From Eubacterium sp. (lineage in GTDB: Bacteria; Bacillota; Clostridia; Lachnospirales; Lachnospiraceae), in NCBI GenBank assembly GCA_024690665.1, contig JAILOU010000001.1, positions 59,728 through 123,727 of the forward strand: a stretch of 64,000 bases of DNA, given 5' to 3'. Of the stretch, positions 26,808 to 37,400 are shown piece after piece. Each line of letters begins with the position of its first letter. Positions within the stretch are counted from its first letter, which is position 1. A program made the translations under genes and the position numbers. The notes beneath the pieces were generated by a model, which saw only the letters and a list, made by a program, of their open reading frames with translations, ran no database searches and was not told the origin of the DNA.

Positions 26808-27416
26808 TTACATAATCAGATAACGCCTGATATCGCCCCTTTTCTCAAGTTTCAACTTCTCCTTAACGGATGCTACCAGTTTCTTGACATACGGCATGGA
26901 GATATACAAGATATCGCAGATTTCCCGGTCGGAACGAAACTCCGCCATCAGTCTTGCTACATCCATCTCCCTGTCTGTCAACGGGCTATCAATCTCCTCG
27001 AGCTTCGCCTCATCAAGTTTTCCCCTCTCCGGATTCACCGCATATAAATCAAGATAATGCTGTACTCTCGCTAAAAGCACCTTGCCGGGGACCGGTTTTT
27101 TTAGGTAGTCAACCACATCCATCTCAAGTCCACGACACTCTGCGCGCTCGTCTGTCATACCCGTCAAAAACACCACCGGAATCCGTTTCCACAGCGGATT
27201 CGCCTTAAGGCGTCCAAGCACTTCGTAGCCATCCATCCCATACATCGAGATATCCAGCAATATAAGCTGTGGCAGATTCTTGCATTGCATAAGCGTTTCA
27301 ATTGCTTCCTCCCCGGATGTCATACAACGCACATCATACAATGTCTCTAGTTGCTCATTCATCAACTGAAGCACATTCATATCGTCGTCAATCAACATCA
27401 CCCTTTTCTTGCTCAT
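26808..27416 (-). CDS. Response regulator, receiver plus LuxR-type helix-turn-helix
   Basis: 202 aa from ATG 27416 (MSKKRVML), picked because AGGGGG lies 7 nt upstream. Receiver domain 1-125: acidic pocket D10-D12, phospho-acceptor D55 in LILLDIS, and the Lys-Pro pair KKP. The C-terminal 60 residues, SPLTDREMDVARLMAEFRSDREIC, form a LuxR/GerE-like DNA-binding domain. Its start overlaps the end of the upstream hybrid kinase gene by 29 bp, so kinase and regulator are translationally coupled and probably partners. Confidence 0.88.
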   Translation of the reverse strand: MSKKRVMLIDDDMNVLQLMNEQLETLYDVRCMTSGEEAIETLMQCKNLPQLILLDISMYGMDGYEVLGRLKANPLWKRIPVVFLTGMTDERAECRGLEMDVVDYLKKPVPGKVLLARVQHYLDLYAVNPERGKLDEAKLEEIDSPLTDREMDVARLMAEFRSDREICDILYISMPYVKKLVASVKEKLKLEKRGDIRRYLIM

Positions 27417-29586
27417 CTTCATCCCCCTGCCTTTCTTCAAGGACTTCAATTCCCCTACATACTCTCTCATATTCTTCTACCATCAGCGGATGCATTTTTC
27501 TCGCATAGGCATCTTCTTTTCGAAGTTCTACCGCACCTGCCATGTCCGCAAGCAAAAAAGCCCCTATCCCTTTTGCCATAGACTTTAATGAATGGATCTG
27601 AATATAATAATTTTCTTGAATCCTTCCGTCTGCAAGTTCTGCGTATTCGTCTGCATAGTTTTTAAACAGTTTCATACGCATGGCAATTTCCTGCGCACTT
27701 CCGGCGTTACTTTCCATTGCCACCTTAATATCAATTCCATACGGCATTAAAAGATCCTGCCACACATCCAGATTATCTTTATTAATCAAGGTATCCTGCT
27801 CAGCCTCAAGCGCCACAATCTTGTCCGGCACGTATTTTCGTAAAATATCGTACAGCCTTGCCGAACTAACCGGCTTTGAGACAAAATCAGAAAATCCGCT
27901 CATCAAAAGCCGCTTTTCTACACCATTCATAATATCCGCCGTCAATGCCACAATCGGAGTCGCAAAATCCGGATATTCTTCCCGAATCTTCTTTAGCGTC
28001 TCTTCTCCGTCCATCTTCGGCATTCTAAGATCCATCAGCACCAAGTCATAATTCTTGATGTCAAGCATCTCAAGAGCCTCAAATCCGCTCTCAACGTCAT
28101 CAATTTGCACCAGTGCCGGTCCTAACAACTGGCCGACCACCTTACGGTTATAGACATTGTCGTCCACAACCAAAATTCTTGCATCCGGTGCCACAATTCT
28201 TTCGCTCCTTCTTTGGTGTTTCTTCTTTGGCTCCGGATTCGCTGCATTGTCGCTTTCCCGCCATTCATCTACATCCTGTGGAATAGATATGGTAAATGTC
28301 GTTCCCTTTCCCAGTGTACTTTCACAATGAATCGACCCTTCCATCTCATCTACGAGTTCTTGTACAATTGCCAGCCCAAGTCCGGTACCGACCGCCTCAT
28401 CGCTGTCATTTTGCCCACCTCGTTCAAACGGCAAAAAGATCTTCTCTATATCTTCCGGCGCAATTCCCACACCGCTGTCTGAAATTCTCACAACAAGCCG
28501 CACCACTTCCTTTTCTTCCATCATCTCGTAAGCAACTTCCATTCCCACGCGGCCTTCTTTTGTATACTTTAATGCATTTCCCAGAAGGTTATTGAAGATC
28601 TTAAGCACCGACTCTCCATCTCCTCCAAGCCTTCCCGCAAATGTCGACGAATACCGATATTCAAAATCAAGCCCCTGACTCTTGGCTTTTATTTCCCAGA
28701 TATCTGCCAGTTCCCGAAACAGACGATTTGGATAATACGGAAGATATTTTAGCCGAAACTTTCCCGACTCAATCCGCGAAATGTCTAGCATGTCATTAAT
28801 CTGAGACAGCAAAATGGTTCCGGATACATCACTGTTTCCGACCCACTCATGAATCTGCGGCGACGATGTATTTTGCACAATCAGCTCATTCATTGCCATT
28901 ATGGTATTGAGAGGTGTTCGAATATCATGACTCATCTTTGCCAAGAATTCACTTTTGGCCATGTTCGCCTTTTTTGTCTCAATAATTGCCTGATTTAACT
29001 CTTCCTGCTTTCGTTTGTATACCCGAATCTGCAGATACATCGTGACCGCCAATGCAATCGATACGATACTTTGACAGGTTACGACATCAATCATAAATTC
29101 CTGATCGTTTAGTATACTCTCAGAAGGCAACGGATGAAAGTACGTGTAGATACACAAAAATCCATACCACCCAATCTCTACCGCTACCAAAATCGGCATA
29201 ATCCTGCCATCTAACATAAATGCCGTAAATACAATCGCAAATATGAAAAATGACGGCACGCCGCTCTTATAACCGCCTCCCGACTGAAACAGCAGCGTAA
29301 ACAGTCCCAGAAAAATAGCCAGAACCGTGATGATCATCGGCCCCTTATAACGTCCGGTCTTTTTCGTATACAACAGTAAAACAATGGAGAATACTGCTCC
29401 GAGCAGATTCTGAAATACCGCATCCAACCCAATCCCCGCTATCAGGTTGTAGAGACCGGTGATCAGCGACACCAAAAATCCTCCGGCCGCCAATATATGA
29501 AATGCACTTACCTGTATGCTGTCATTATCTGTGACCAGATATTTGATCAGCGGTGTGATGAACTTTTCTTTTATTACTTTCATCAT
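27388..29586 (-). CDS. Hybrid histidine kinase with receiver and HPt domains
   Basis: 732 aa. About six N-terminal membrane segments (residues 28-190) with no large extracellular domain. Then HisKA with H220 (KMSHDIRTPLNT), HATPase with N-box NNLLGNALKY, G1 DSGVGI and G2 GTGLGLA, a receiver (ILVVDDN, D519 in LVLMDLRMP) and an HPt domain with H665 (IHSLKSMAKG). This gives a full phosphorelay in one chain that can pass phosphate to the coupled LuxR-type regulator. The signal is unknown; the membrane part resembles the multi-pass sensors common in Lachnospiraceae hybrid kinases. Confidence 0.92.
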   Translation of the reverse strand: MMKVIKEKFITPLIKYLVTDNDSIQVSAFHILAAGGFLVSLITGLYNLIAGIGLDAVFQNLLGAVFSIVLLLYTKKTGRYKGPMIITVLAIFLGLFTLLFQSGGGYKSGVPSFFIFAIVFTAFMLDGRIMPILVAVEIGWYGFLCIYTYFHPLPSESILNDQEFMIDVVTCQSIVSIALAVTMYLQIRVYKRKQEELNQAIIETKKANMAKSEFLAKMSHDIRTPLNTIMAMNELIVQNTSSPQIHEWVGNSDVSGTILLSQINDMLDISRIESGKFRLKYLPYYPNRLFRELADIWEIKAKSQGLDFEYRYSSTFAGRLGGDGESVLKIFNNLLGNALKYTKEGRVGMEVAYEMMEEKEVVRLVVRISDSGVGIAPEDIEKIFLPFERGGQNDSDEAVGTGLGLAIVQELVDEMEGSIHCESTLGKGTTFTISIPQDVDEWRESDNAANPEPKKKHQRRSERIVAPDARILVVDDNVYNRKVVGQLLGPALVQIDDVESGFEALEMLDIKNYDLVLMDLRMPKMDGEETLKKIREEYPDFATPIVALTADIMNGVEKRLLMSGFSDFVSKPVSSARLYDILRKYVPDKIVALEAEQDTLINKDNLDVWQDLLMPYGIDIKVAMESNAGSAQEIAMRMKLFKNYADEYAELADGRIQENYYIQIHSLKSMAKGIGAFLLADMAGAVELRKEDAYARKMHPLMVEEYERVCRGIEVLEERQGDEDEQEKGDVD

Positions 29587-29694
29587 TGCTTTTAATCCCT
29601 CATCCTATGGTTGTCATCATCTATGTTTAGTTTACTGTATTTTGGGCGTGGTGACTATATCCTAAAGGTATACATTTTTTTAGTTTCTTGGTGG

Positions 29695-30038
29695 AGGGGA
29701 TTTTTTCTCCTTCGGATACGATTTCTCCCCGCACCGACCCGCCGCTGTTCAAATTTTTACTGCGTATCTTTTGATTTACTCGCCACCGCCCGTGTTCTGC
29801 TAGGATTGTTGTGGTTAGATTACAAGAAATGGCTCGTTGTGTTTACAACACAACACGAGTTCTAAAAAACAGGTGACCATGCAAGCAAGCTTGCAATCAC
29901 CTGTTTTTCATTCCTCTGTCTGCTACGCAGACGAGCCATTTCTTTTCTTTATCCGAGGCAGCCCCGGTTCGGTTTGGCGAGTATCAGATACTCGTAAAAT
30001 TTTGGCGGCTCTCGACGTGCTTGTCGAAATGTATCCTC
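29695..30038 (+). repeat. Structured repeat element, copy C
   Basis: Fills the 487-bp gap between the hybrid kinase and the ABC exporter genes. The upstream block CACCGACCCGCCGCTGTTC starts at 29732. The outer stem is AAGAAATGGCTCG (29824-29836) with CGAGCCATTTCTT (29932-29944). Inside are TTGTGTT/AACACAA (29837-29853), AAAAACAGGTGA/TCACCTGTTTTT (29865-29908, tip TGCAAGCAAGCTTGCA) and GTCTGC/GCAGAC (29918-29932). The 3' block is TTATCCGAGGCAGCCCCGG, then GGCGGCTCTCGACGTGC, as in copy A. The second hairpin has A- and T-runs and could terminate transcription in both directions. Confidence 0.85.
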
Positions 30039-30073
30039 CGTCGAAAGCTGAGGTATTGGCTCCCCCCAAAAAA

Positions 30074-31816
30074 TTATGCCATCTTCCAGCCGGCGGATTC
30101 GACCTGCAGTGCCTTCATATGTCCAAAGATACTCTCTTCTTTCTCCTCGAGTTCTTTTGGCGAGCCGCTCTCGGCTACCATTCCGTCTTTTAACACTACA
30201 ATCTGATCGGCTTCTTCTACCGTTCGCATTCGATGCGCAATAATCAATACCGTCTTATCTTTAATCAGCGCAGACAAAGCCTCCTGGATAGCGGTTTCAT
30301 TCTCCACATCCAAAGATGCCGTGGCTTCATCAAGCAGAATAATCGGTGCATCTTTTAAAAATGCTCGTGCAATAGAGATTCGCTGACGCTCACCGCCGGA
30401 TAACTCGGACCCATTTTCACCAATGATTGTATTGTAGCCATTAGACAAACGCCCAACAAATTCATCGCAATTGGCCAAACGCGCAGCCGCCATTACCTCC
30501 TCATCAGTAGCTTCTTTTTTACCGATTCTGATATTCTCCATAACTGTATTATTAAAGAGTGTGACATCCTGGAAGACAATCGAATACATCGACAACAGTT
30601 TTTCGGGATCAATCTTGGAAATGTCTGTACCTCCGACTCTGACACTACCACCGTCCAGGTCCCAAAAACGCGCAGCAAGGCGTGAAACCGTTGTCTTACC
30701 GCCGCCACTTGGTCCAATCAGCGCCGTAACCTCACCCTGCTTCGCCGTAAAGGACACGTCGCGAAGCACACTCGTATCCTGCGAATACGAGAATTTCACA
30801 TGCTCAAAACAGATGTCATATCCATTGTTGCCCAATGTATCACTACCTGTCTGGATTGGATGTGATAAAACTTCATCAAGACGCTCACACTGAATCTGTG
30901 TCGATTCAATGGCCGTCAGATTCTGAAGGCTGACGCTCATCGGGTCATAAAGCCTTGATACCACAAGCAGGAAAACAAAGAATGTTAAGATGTCGATCTG
31001 ACCACCGGCAAATAAGATGCCGCCTACCAAAGCCGTGGTTCCGATGCCAACCTTAAGAAGCATTTGCGCCATAGATACATATACCGCCATTGTGATTTCT
31101 GCTTTAAGCGTAGCCTTTTCAACATGATCAATCTTGTTATAGAGCCCCGCCAGATAACTGTCTTGCGCATGATTTGCTCGCAGATCGCGCATGGATTCGA
31201 GGCACTCTTGAATTCCATCTTCGAGTTCCAGTTTCGCATCGATATTCTTCTTGACGGCGCGCTTTTGAATTCCCGCTGAAGTTACGATAATAATAAATGA
31301 CGCCGGGATCACCCAAAAGCTTGCCAGTACAAGACGCCAGTCAAAGAAAAAGAACAAACCGATGCCAATGATAATAACCGAAGCCACACTACCGATAAGC
31401 TGTGGAATCCAGTGACTGGAAGCCACTTCAATCTGTGTACAGTCCGACAAGATATTCGTTGTAAGATCCGTTAGATTTTTCTTTCCAAAGTACGATAGTG
31501 GAAGCTTGCGAAGACGCTCTGCCAGGTTCTTTCTTCGAAGACCGCTTTCTACGTAAGTAGAGTAAAATGTAGCTCCGTACTGGATACGCTGCGTTATCGC
31601 AATACACGCAAGCACAATCACAGTTCCGATTATATATGTAAGAATATGATCCCGCAGCATTTCCCCTGCAAGCAAATCCTTGATCAGCAGATATAACATC
31701 GAAACCGGAAACATCAGCACAATATACGAAACGCAGCAACTGATGCACGCTTTAACAAGTCCTGCTGCCCCGTCTTTGGACAGCGCGTATTTATGTTGTA
31801 ATTTTTCAATCATCAC
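30074..31816 (-). CDS. ABC exporter half-transporter (permease-ATPase fusion), second subunit
   Basis: 580 aa: six-helix type IV transmembrane domain (about 1-310) followed by a nucleotide-binding domain. Walker A GPSGGGKTTVSRLA, signature LSGGERQRISIARA, Walker B IILLDEATASLD and the H-loop IAHRMRT are all intact. Its start lies directly after the stop of the paralogous upstream gene, so the two very likely form a heterodimer. The family exports drugs, peptides or siderophore-like molecules. Co-transcription with a TetR gene points to an inducible efflux pump; the substrate cannot be read. Confidence 0.92.
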   Translation of the reverse strand: MMIEKLQHKYALSKDGAAGLVKACISCCVSYIVLMFPVSMLYLLIKDLLAGEMLRDHILTYIIGTVIVLACIAITQRIQYGATFYSTYVESGLRRKNLAERLRKLPLSYFGKKNLTDLTTNILSDCTQIEVASSHWIPQLIGSVASVIIIGIGLFFFFDWRLVLASFWVIPASFIIIVTSAGIQKRAVKKNIDAKLELEDGIQECLESMRDLRANHAQDSYLAGLYNKIDHVEKATLKAEITMAVYVSMAQMLLKVGIGTTALVGGILFAGGQIDILTFFVFLLVVSRLYDPMSVSLQNLTAIESTQIQCERLDEVLSHPIQTGSDTLGNNGYDICFEHVKFSYSQDTSVLRDVSFTAKQGEVTALIGPSGGGKTTVSRLAARFWDLDGGSVRVGGTDISKIDPEKLLSMYSIVFQDVTLFNNTVMENIRIGKKEATDEEVMAAARLANCDEFVGRLSNGYNTIIGENGSELSGGERQRISIARAFLKDAPIILLDEATASLDVENETAIQEALSALIKDKTVLIIAHRMRTVEEADQIVVLKDGMVAESGSPKELEEKEESIFGHMKALQVESAGWKMA

Positions 31817-33574
31817 TTATGCACCTACCTTCCACTGCACTGATTTTATATATTCCTCATACATCGATTGGTAGCGTCCGCCCTGCTGCATCAGCTCTTC
31901 ATGCGTTCCGTGCTCTGTGCAGGTTCCCTCTTCTAAGACAAAGATACAATCCGCATCCACTACCGTACTTAATCTGTGTGCAATCATAATTACCGTCTTA
32001 TCCTTAGACAGCTGTTCAAATGCAAGCTGTACACTGCGTTCATTATCAGGATCCGCAAATGCCGTCGCCTCATCTAAAATCAGAATCGGTGCATCCTTTA
32101 AAAACGCTCTTGCAATTGCAATACGCTGCTGTTCCCCTCCGGACAGATAAGTTCCCTTAGCGCCAATCATTGTATGAATACCCTGCGGCATCTTCTCGAT
32201 AATGTCCATACACTGTGCCTTTTCAAGTGCATTTAACACCTCCTGCTCCGTCGCTTCCGGTTTCGGAAGGCGTACATTTTCCAATATCGAGGTCTTAAGC
32301 AGGCGCGAATCCTGAAAGACAAAAGAAACATTTTGCATCAGTTCCTCTGCGGAAATGTCACGGATGTCGACATCCCCAATCCGAATGCTGCCTGCAGTAA
32401 CATCGAAGAAACGCGCAATCAGTTGCGCCGTTGTACTCTTACCGCCTCCGCTTGGTCCGACGAACGCCACGTGCGAGCCTGTCGAAATCGTCAATGACAG
32501 ATCATTGATGGCATCCTTTGTGGCATTGGGATAACGATAACAAATATGATCTAATTCAATCTGTGTTGATGTTGGCATGCCACCGATTCCTGCATCTTGA
32601 AGCGGCTCATATTCCAATACATAATTAACACGTTCCATTGCATCCACAACCGTCATCTCCTCCTCACCGGAATATGCCAGTTTCGTCATCGCCACTGTAA
32701 GAAGCGGTGTGATAATCATGTAATACATCATATTTAACAAAAGCTGCGCCGATACGCCACCGCTTCCGCCGATATATGCACCTACGATAATCGCCACAAA
32801 CACAGCATTGATGCAGGTGATATAACACACCATCGGCCGTGTCATGTTCTTGGTATAGGCGATTACCCAGTTTGTGTAATCATCAATGGCTTTTCGAAAT
32901 CTTTGAAAGCTGTTCACGGTTTGCCCAAATGTCTTAACGACCGGAATACCTCGCACATACTCCACACCTTCGTTGGAAATACTTTCCATTGCATTTTTGT
33001 AATACTTCATGCTCTCTTGCATCTTCTCACCCATCATACTTGCAATAAATAAAAATCCAATCACAAGTGGAATCATGCATAAAAGTCCAATCTTCCAGTC
33101 AAATGCAAACATCAGTACAAGCAGACCTATCGGCGTAGCAACAGCCACTGCGCGGTCCGGCAGATTGTGTGCCACATAGGTCTCCGTTGCCGCCGTTGAA
33201 TCACTTACAATCCGTCGAATCTTACCGCTTCCTTCTTCATCAAATACACCAAGCGGCAACGTCATAATATGCTTCATCAGGCTCTTTCGCATCACTGCCT
33301 GAATGTGAAAAGCCGAAACATGTGTACACATCAGCGCCGCTATATACAAAAGCAGTGACAAAATAATAATTCCGACTGCCTGCCAGCCAATGGCCGGAAT
33401 ACTCTGTAATTGTGTTCCTTCTATTGCAATCTTTAACATCTTCCAGATTAAATAATATGGAACCAAAACGATCAGCGCACTTGCTGCTGCAAGAACTCGA
33501 CCAAGCGTCAGCACCTTGTCATAGCCATCCATATATGGCCTCAATAATTGTAGTGGTTTTCTCTTTTCTTTCAT
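31817..33574 (-). CDS. ABC exporter half-transporter (permease-ATPase fusion), first subunit
   Basis: 585 aa, same domain order as its partner: membrane domain about 1-320, then NBD with Walker A GPSGGGKSTTAQLI, signature LSGGEQQRIAIARA, Walker B LILDEATAFADPDNE and H-loop IAHRLST. The Walker B region has AFAD where the partner has ASLD; this may mark unequal ATP sites, as in many heterodimeric exporters. It lies 12 nt after the TetR gene and abuts the second subunit. Confidence 0.92.
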   Translation of the reverse strand: MKEKRKPLQLLRPYMDGYDKVLTLGRVLAAASALIVLVPYYLIWKMLKIAIEGTQLQSIPAIGWQAVGIIILSLLLYIAALMCTHVSAFHIQAVMRKSLMKHIMTLPLGVFDEEGSGKIRRIVSDSTAATETYVAHNLPDRAVAVATPIGLLVLMFAFDWKIGLLCMIPLVIGFLFIASMMGEKMQESMKYYKNAMESISNEGVEYVRGIPVVKTFGQTVNSFQRFRKAIDDYTNWVIAYTKNMTRPMVCYITCINAVFVAIIVGAYIGGSGGVSAQLLLNMMYYMIITPLLTVAMTKLAYSGEEEMTVVDAMERVNYVLEYEPLQDAGIGGMPTSTQIELDHICYRYPNATKDAINDLSLTISTGSHVAFVGPSGGGKSTTAQLIARFFDVTAGSIRIGDVDIRDISAEELMQNVSFVFQDSRLLKTSILENVRLPKPEATEQEVLNALEKAQCMDIIEKMPQGIHTMIGAKGTYLSGGEQQRIAIARAFLKDAPILILDEATAFADPDNERSVQLAFEQLSKDKTVIMIAHRLSTVVDADCIFVLEEGTCTEHGTHEELMQQGGRYQSMYEEYIKSVQWKVGA

Positions 33575-33586
33575 CTCGTATCCTTT

Positions 33587-34198
33587 CTATATCCCCCATA
33601 ATTCATGCCACCCCGGCATAAAAAACTTCTCAACTGTATCCAGATAATGCTCGATTTTATCCGGTTCATAATCTCGCACAATCGGTTCAAAAAGCGCTGT
33701 CATATAAGCGCTGATAATAATATGTAATTCCTCGTGGGACAGCTCTTTTACATCAAATCCATACTGTCTCATCACCTCCAGTCCTATCTGCATCTTCTTC
33801 TCATGTTCTGTAATCATGTCATGAAAAAAGTTCTCATATCTGGTTCCCCCGCTTTTTGTCAGCAGCAGCTTGTATTCCACGCAATACGGAATGACTGCCT
33901 CTCGCACCAAATCAATCTCTGTTTGATGTTCAAGCCCCATGTACTCATGTTTTTCAATGCTCTCGTATGAATTTTTTATATGATTGGCAATCCACTCATG
34001 CAGTGCATCCAGCGCCGGCTGTACAACCTGGCAAAACAAATCTTCCTTATCCTTACAATGACGATACAAACCTGCCGAAGTAATCCCGGCACTCTCCCCG
34101 ATTGCACGAATCGACGCCTTTTCATATCCTTTTTCCAAGAACTCCTTTCGCGCCGCCTCGAGCACACGAATATGTGTCCTGGTCTTATCTCTTGGCAT
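33587..34198 (-). CDS. TetR/AcrR-family regulator of the ABC exporter operon
   Basis: 203 aa. ATG 34198 (MPRDKTRTH) has GGAGGGG 6 nt upstream. HTH: LEAARKEFLEKGYEKASIRAIGESAGITSAGLYRHCKDKEDLF. The C-terminal helical domain has no recognised ligand motif. First gene of the operon tetR-ABC-ABC (12 nt to the next gene), the usual layout for an autorepressor whose ligand is the exported compound. A palindrome over its promoter is the likely operator. Confidence 0.9.
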   Translation of the reverse strand: MPRDKTRTHIRVLEAARKEFLEKGYEKASIRAIGESAGITSAGLYRHCKDKEDLFCQVVQPALDALHEWIANHIKNSYESIEKHEYMGLEHQTEIDLVREAVIPYCVEYKLLLTKSGGTRYENFFHDMITEHEKKMQIGLEVMRQYGFDVKELSHEELHIIISAYMTALFEPIVRDYEPDKIEHYLDTVEKFFMPGWHELWGI

Positions 34199-34247
34199 AT
34201 AACCCCTCCATTTTTTAGTTATCAATCATCAACTTTTGTTCACTAAC

Positions 34248-34276
34248 AAAAATAAAAGAGGCCCAAAGGCCTCTCT
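34248..34276 (-). terminator. Terminator-like hairpin in the leader of the tetR-ABC operon
   Basis: Minus strand AGAGGCC-TTTG-GGCCTCT (34274-34257) followed by TTTATTTTTG. It lies between the promoter (34402-34374) and the tetR start (34198), so it interrupts the operon's own leader. No plus-strand gene ends here that would need it. It may be an attenuator. Confidence 0.55.
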
Positions 34277-34373
34277 TATCTGCATCTATTAAAATATTCG
34301 GTGTTGTGAATAGTATGACGATTCATAGTCTTGTTCTTCCTTTTTTCATGTTTATAATTAATGTTCGCTAGTA

Positions 34374-34402
34374 ATATTAGCACTAACTAACTTTCGTGTC
34401 AA
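34374..34402 (-). promoter_or_regulatory. Promoter and probable operator of the tetR-ABC operon
   Basis: Perfect TTGACA (34402-34397), 17 nt, TAATAT (34379-34374) on the minus strand. An imperfect palindrome of about 29 bp with arms containing TAGT and ACTA overlaps the spacer and -10 box, a fitting place for the TetR protein. Confidence 0.7.
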
Positions 34403-34410
34403 GCATAAAA

Positions 34411-34441
34411 CGAAAAAAGAGCCGCCGCATTGCTGCGACGA
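34411..34441 (-). terminator. Terminator after the giant repeat protein gene
   Basis: Minus strand GTCGTCGCA / TGCGGCGGC (G-U pairs) followed by TCTTTTTTCG, 15 nt after the stop codon. Confidence 0.8.
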
Positions 34442-34455
34442 CCCTTCGTCATATT

Positions 34456-37400
34456 TTATTTCTTTTTTGTCTTAGCGCTCTTCACCTTTCCTGCTGAAGC
34501 CTTCACCGTTACTTTCTTCTTGCTTGCATTCTTACCTGTCTTATAGGCAATAACGCGCACATAATATTTCTTACCGGCTTTTAACTTCTTAAGCGTCGTA
34601 GATGTCTTCTTGGCTCCCTTAACAGTAACTGATTTCGCCTTCTTGAATTTCTTATTTGTCGCATACTGAACAATATATCCGGTTGCGTCCTTATTCTTCG
34701 CCCAGGTTACTTTCATCTTCTTGCCCTTTTTCGCTTTCAGGCTCTTAACATTCACCTTAGAGAGCGTCTTCTTGGCAATCGTTTTACCTGACGAAATCAC
34801 TTTACCACAGCCATTGCATACCTTGTCTCCGGTATAACCTTTGTCAAAGTAGGTTGCTGCCTTCTTGTTCTTAACGCTAGTTCCATAGCTTGCATGATTT
34901 GTTGCAGACTTCGAAAGTGTAAGGCTTGATTTTGTTACTTCATTTGCTCCCGCAGAATCTGTGTAGTAATGCGTTGTTCCATCAGAATCTGTGTAATACC
35001 AGTATTCTCTGTTACCGGTCTTACAACAGGTCGCAGCTTTTGCGCTTACATACGTCAGTGTAATTGTCTCGGTAGAACTTGTGCTGGTCCATACGAGTGA
35101 GCAACTATCTAGAGAAGTTCCGTCTATTTTTTCTCCTACTTCATAAGTAGTTCCATTAATCTCAACACCGCTAAGCGTCTGCCCATCTTTAGAGACGCTT
35201 CTTGAATACGACTCAATCACTTTTCCATTGTCAGTATAGCTTGTCACAACTAATTCGCCATCTTCATAGGTAATGATGACATATCCTGATCTTACCGTTT
35301 CAACCTCGAACGTGCAGGTATCATCATCCCAATCTTCATCTCGCCCACAGAAGTTATATGTATAATAAGATGTAACCTTCGATATTGTTGAATCACCGGT
35401 AAGAAAAACCTGTTCTTCAACATCATAGCTATTATCACCAATCTCAAATGATGTTATCACTTTATCTGTCTCATTACCTCGAAGTGCTTTTTTGTAACTT
35501 CGCACCTCAATTCCATCTTTATTGTATGTTGTAATAGTTCCATCTGTATCTACAACAAAGTAGCCTGTCTGTGGCACGACATAAGAATAATCAGCGTATG
35601 TCAACGTATATCCATCCGACCAAACAGCTGACACGGTCATATCATCGCTGACGGTTATCGTCTCTCCAATGCTGTAGGATTGTTCAGATCCAACTTTCCA
35701 GCCGCTTAAATACTTCGTTCCATTTTTAAAATTAAACGTTTTTTCTGCATAATCGTATTCTGCATTAGCATCTCTGAAAGAATCGACACTATTACCGGCT
35801 ACAGAAATTGTTCCCTCATCCGGTACTGTAATCGTCACAGTAGAACCATTTTCCACGCCATCACTTAACGTCACGGTTTTAAGTTCTGTCCAAATCGGTG
35901 TAATCGTAATGGCAGTTGAATCTGTTACGGGATAGTAATCACTTAATTCTAACTCAGTATCATTAACCATCCAGCCGGTAATTGCATAGCCTTCCCTGCT
36001 AAAGTAGCCGCTTGCAATATTATCTGAATTCTCATCATAAACTTTAAAATTCTCTACTGCATCGTAAGATACTGCAACATGTAGTTTCTGTTCTTTCAGT
36101 GCTGTAAAGGTAACACTGTCCCCGGATGCATCCGTTCCCGGATTCACAGTGACTTCCACACTCCCTTTATAATCAGGTGTAATTGTAAGATCCCCACTCA
36201 TCGGAATCAGTTCTTCTAGTTCATAGGATATGTCACCTGCTTTCCAACCGGCAATCTCACGTCCCGTTTTCGCAAAATCATAATAATCACAAGAGACCGT
36301 ATTATAATCAACGTCCGTTACCGAAGTATACAGATTTACACAATCCTCTGCTAATGCAATATAAGGATAAGTATGTGATACATAAATTGTCTTCGTTGTC
36401 GCTCCATCTGTCGAAGATAATGTCAACGCTTTTTTACTCACAGCACTGGCATTTACGGTAAGTGCACCGGTAACCTCTAAGGAATCACCCGTATAATAAG
36501 TCTCATCCCCCACTGCGTATGCGAATTCTTTTGAATCCGATAAACTATTAGAGTAATCATCATAGTTAACGCTACCATTATAACTACGTACTTCATAATC
36601 CCAGAACGAAATCTTTGTTCCTTTATACGCAATCAGCGTATCAGTTTCACTGTCTTCTCCATTACTATAATTAACCGTTACAGTCACGGCATCTGCCCAC
36701 TGTGCAGTCATTGTCATGTTTTTCGTTACGTCTACAATACCGCATTCATCCTGTAGCCAACTAACAATACTGCCACCTACCGCATAACCGGTGAGTAAAG
36801 CCACATCCTTATCTACTCCGTAATTAACTGTCTTAGTTTGGTATAATGTATCATCCGCATAATAGCTTTTTACCTTAGTCTCCGTAAATACAATATACCC
36901 ACCAACCGGCGCTGCAATTGTATAGGAAGTACCGGATGCCTTTGTACCACCATTAAGTGTTACCGTTGTTATCTCCGATTCTTCAAAGGTAACGGTAAAT
37001 GTCGTTGTCTCCGACAGCTTTACGCGAGTACTGCTTAATGCTTTATTATCGGTTCCATACGTTATACTTGAAACGTCATATCCTTCTTTACCAAATCGCA
37101 GTGTCTTCTCAGAATATTCTGCATCTTCTGCTTTATACAGCTCAATATCTCCATTTTCATACGCCGCGTAAACATCGCCTGTTGCGTACGCTGTATTCAG
37201 TAGATTACCTGATTCATCCTGAACCGTAATCTTATATCTTGCACCCCAGTCAGCACTTAAAGTAAGATCCTCCGTGCGATCTTCCAAGGAAATATAAAGC
37301 CATTTATCAAACGGTGCATATGTATACGTCTTATTAAATCCGGTAATGACATTGCTTTCATTCTCAAAATCAATGTAACCTTGTGCAAGAGTCGTATCGT

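Noticed and set aside
29611..30193. Open frames of 84 and 118 codons over element copy C
   Set aside because: Not conserved in copies A and B; the second also runs into the ABC gene on the other strand.
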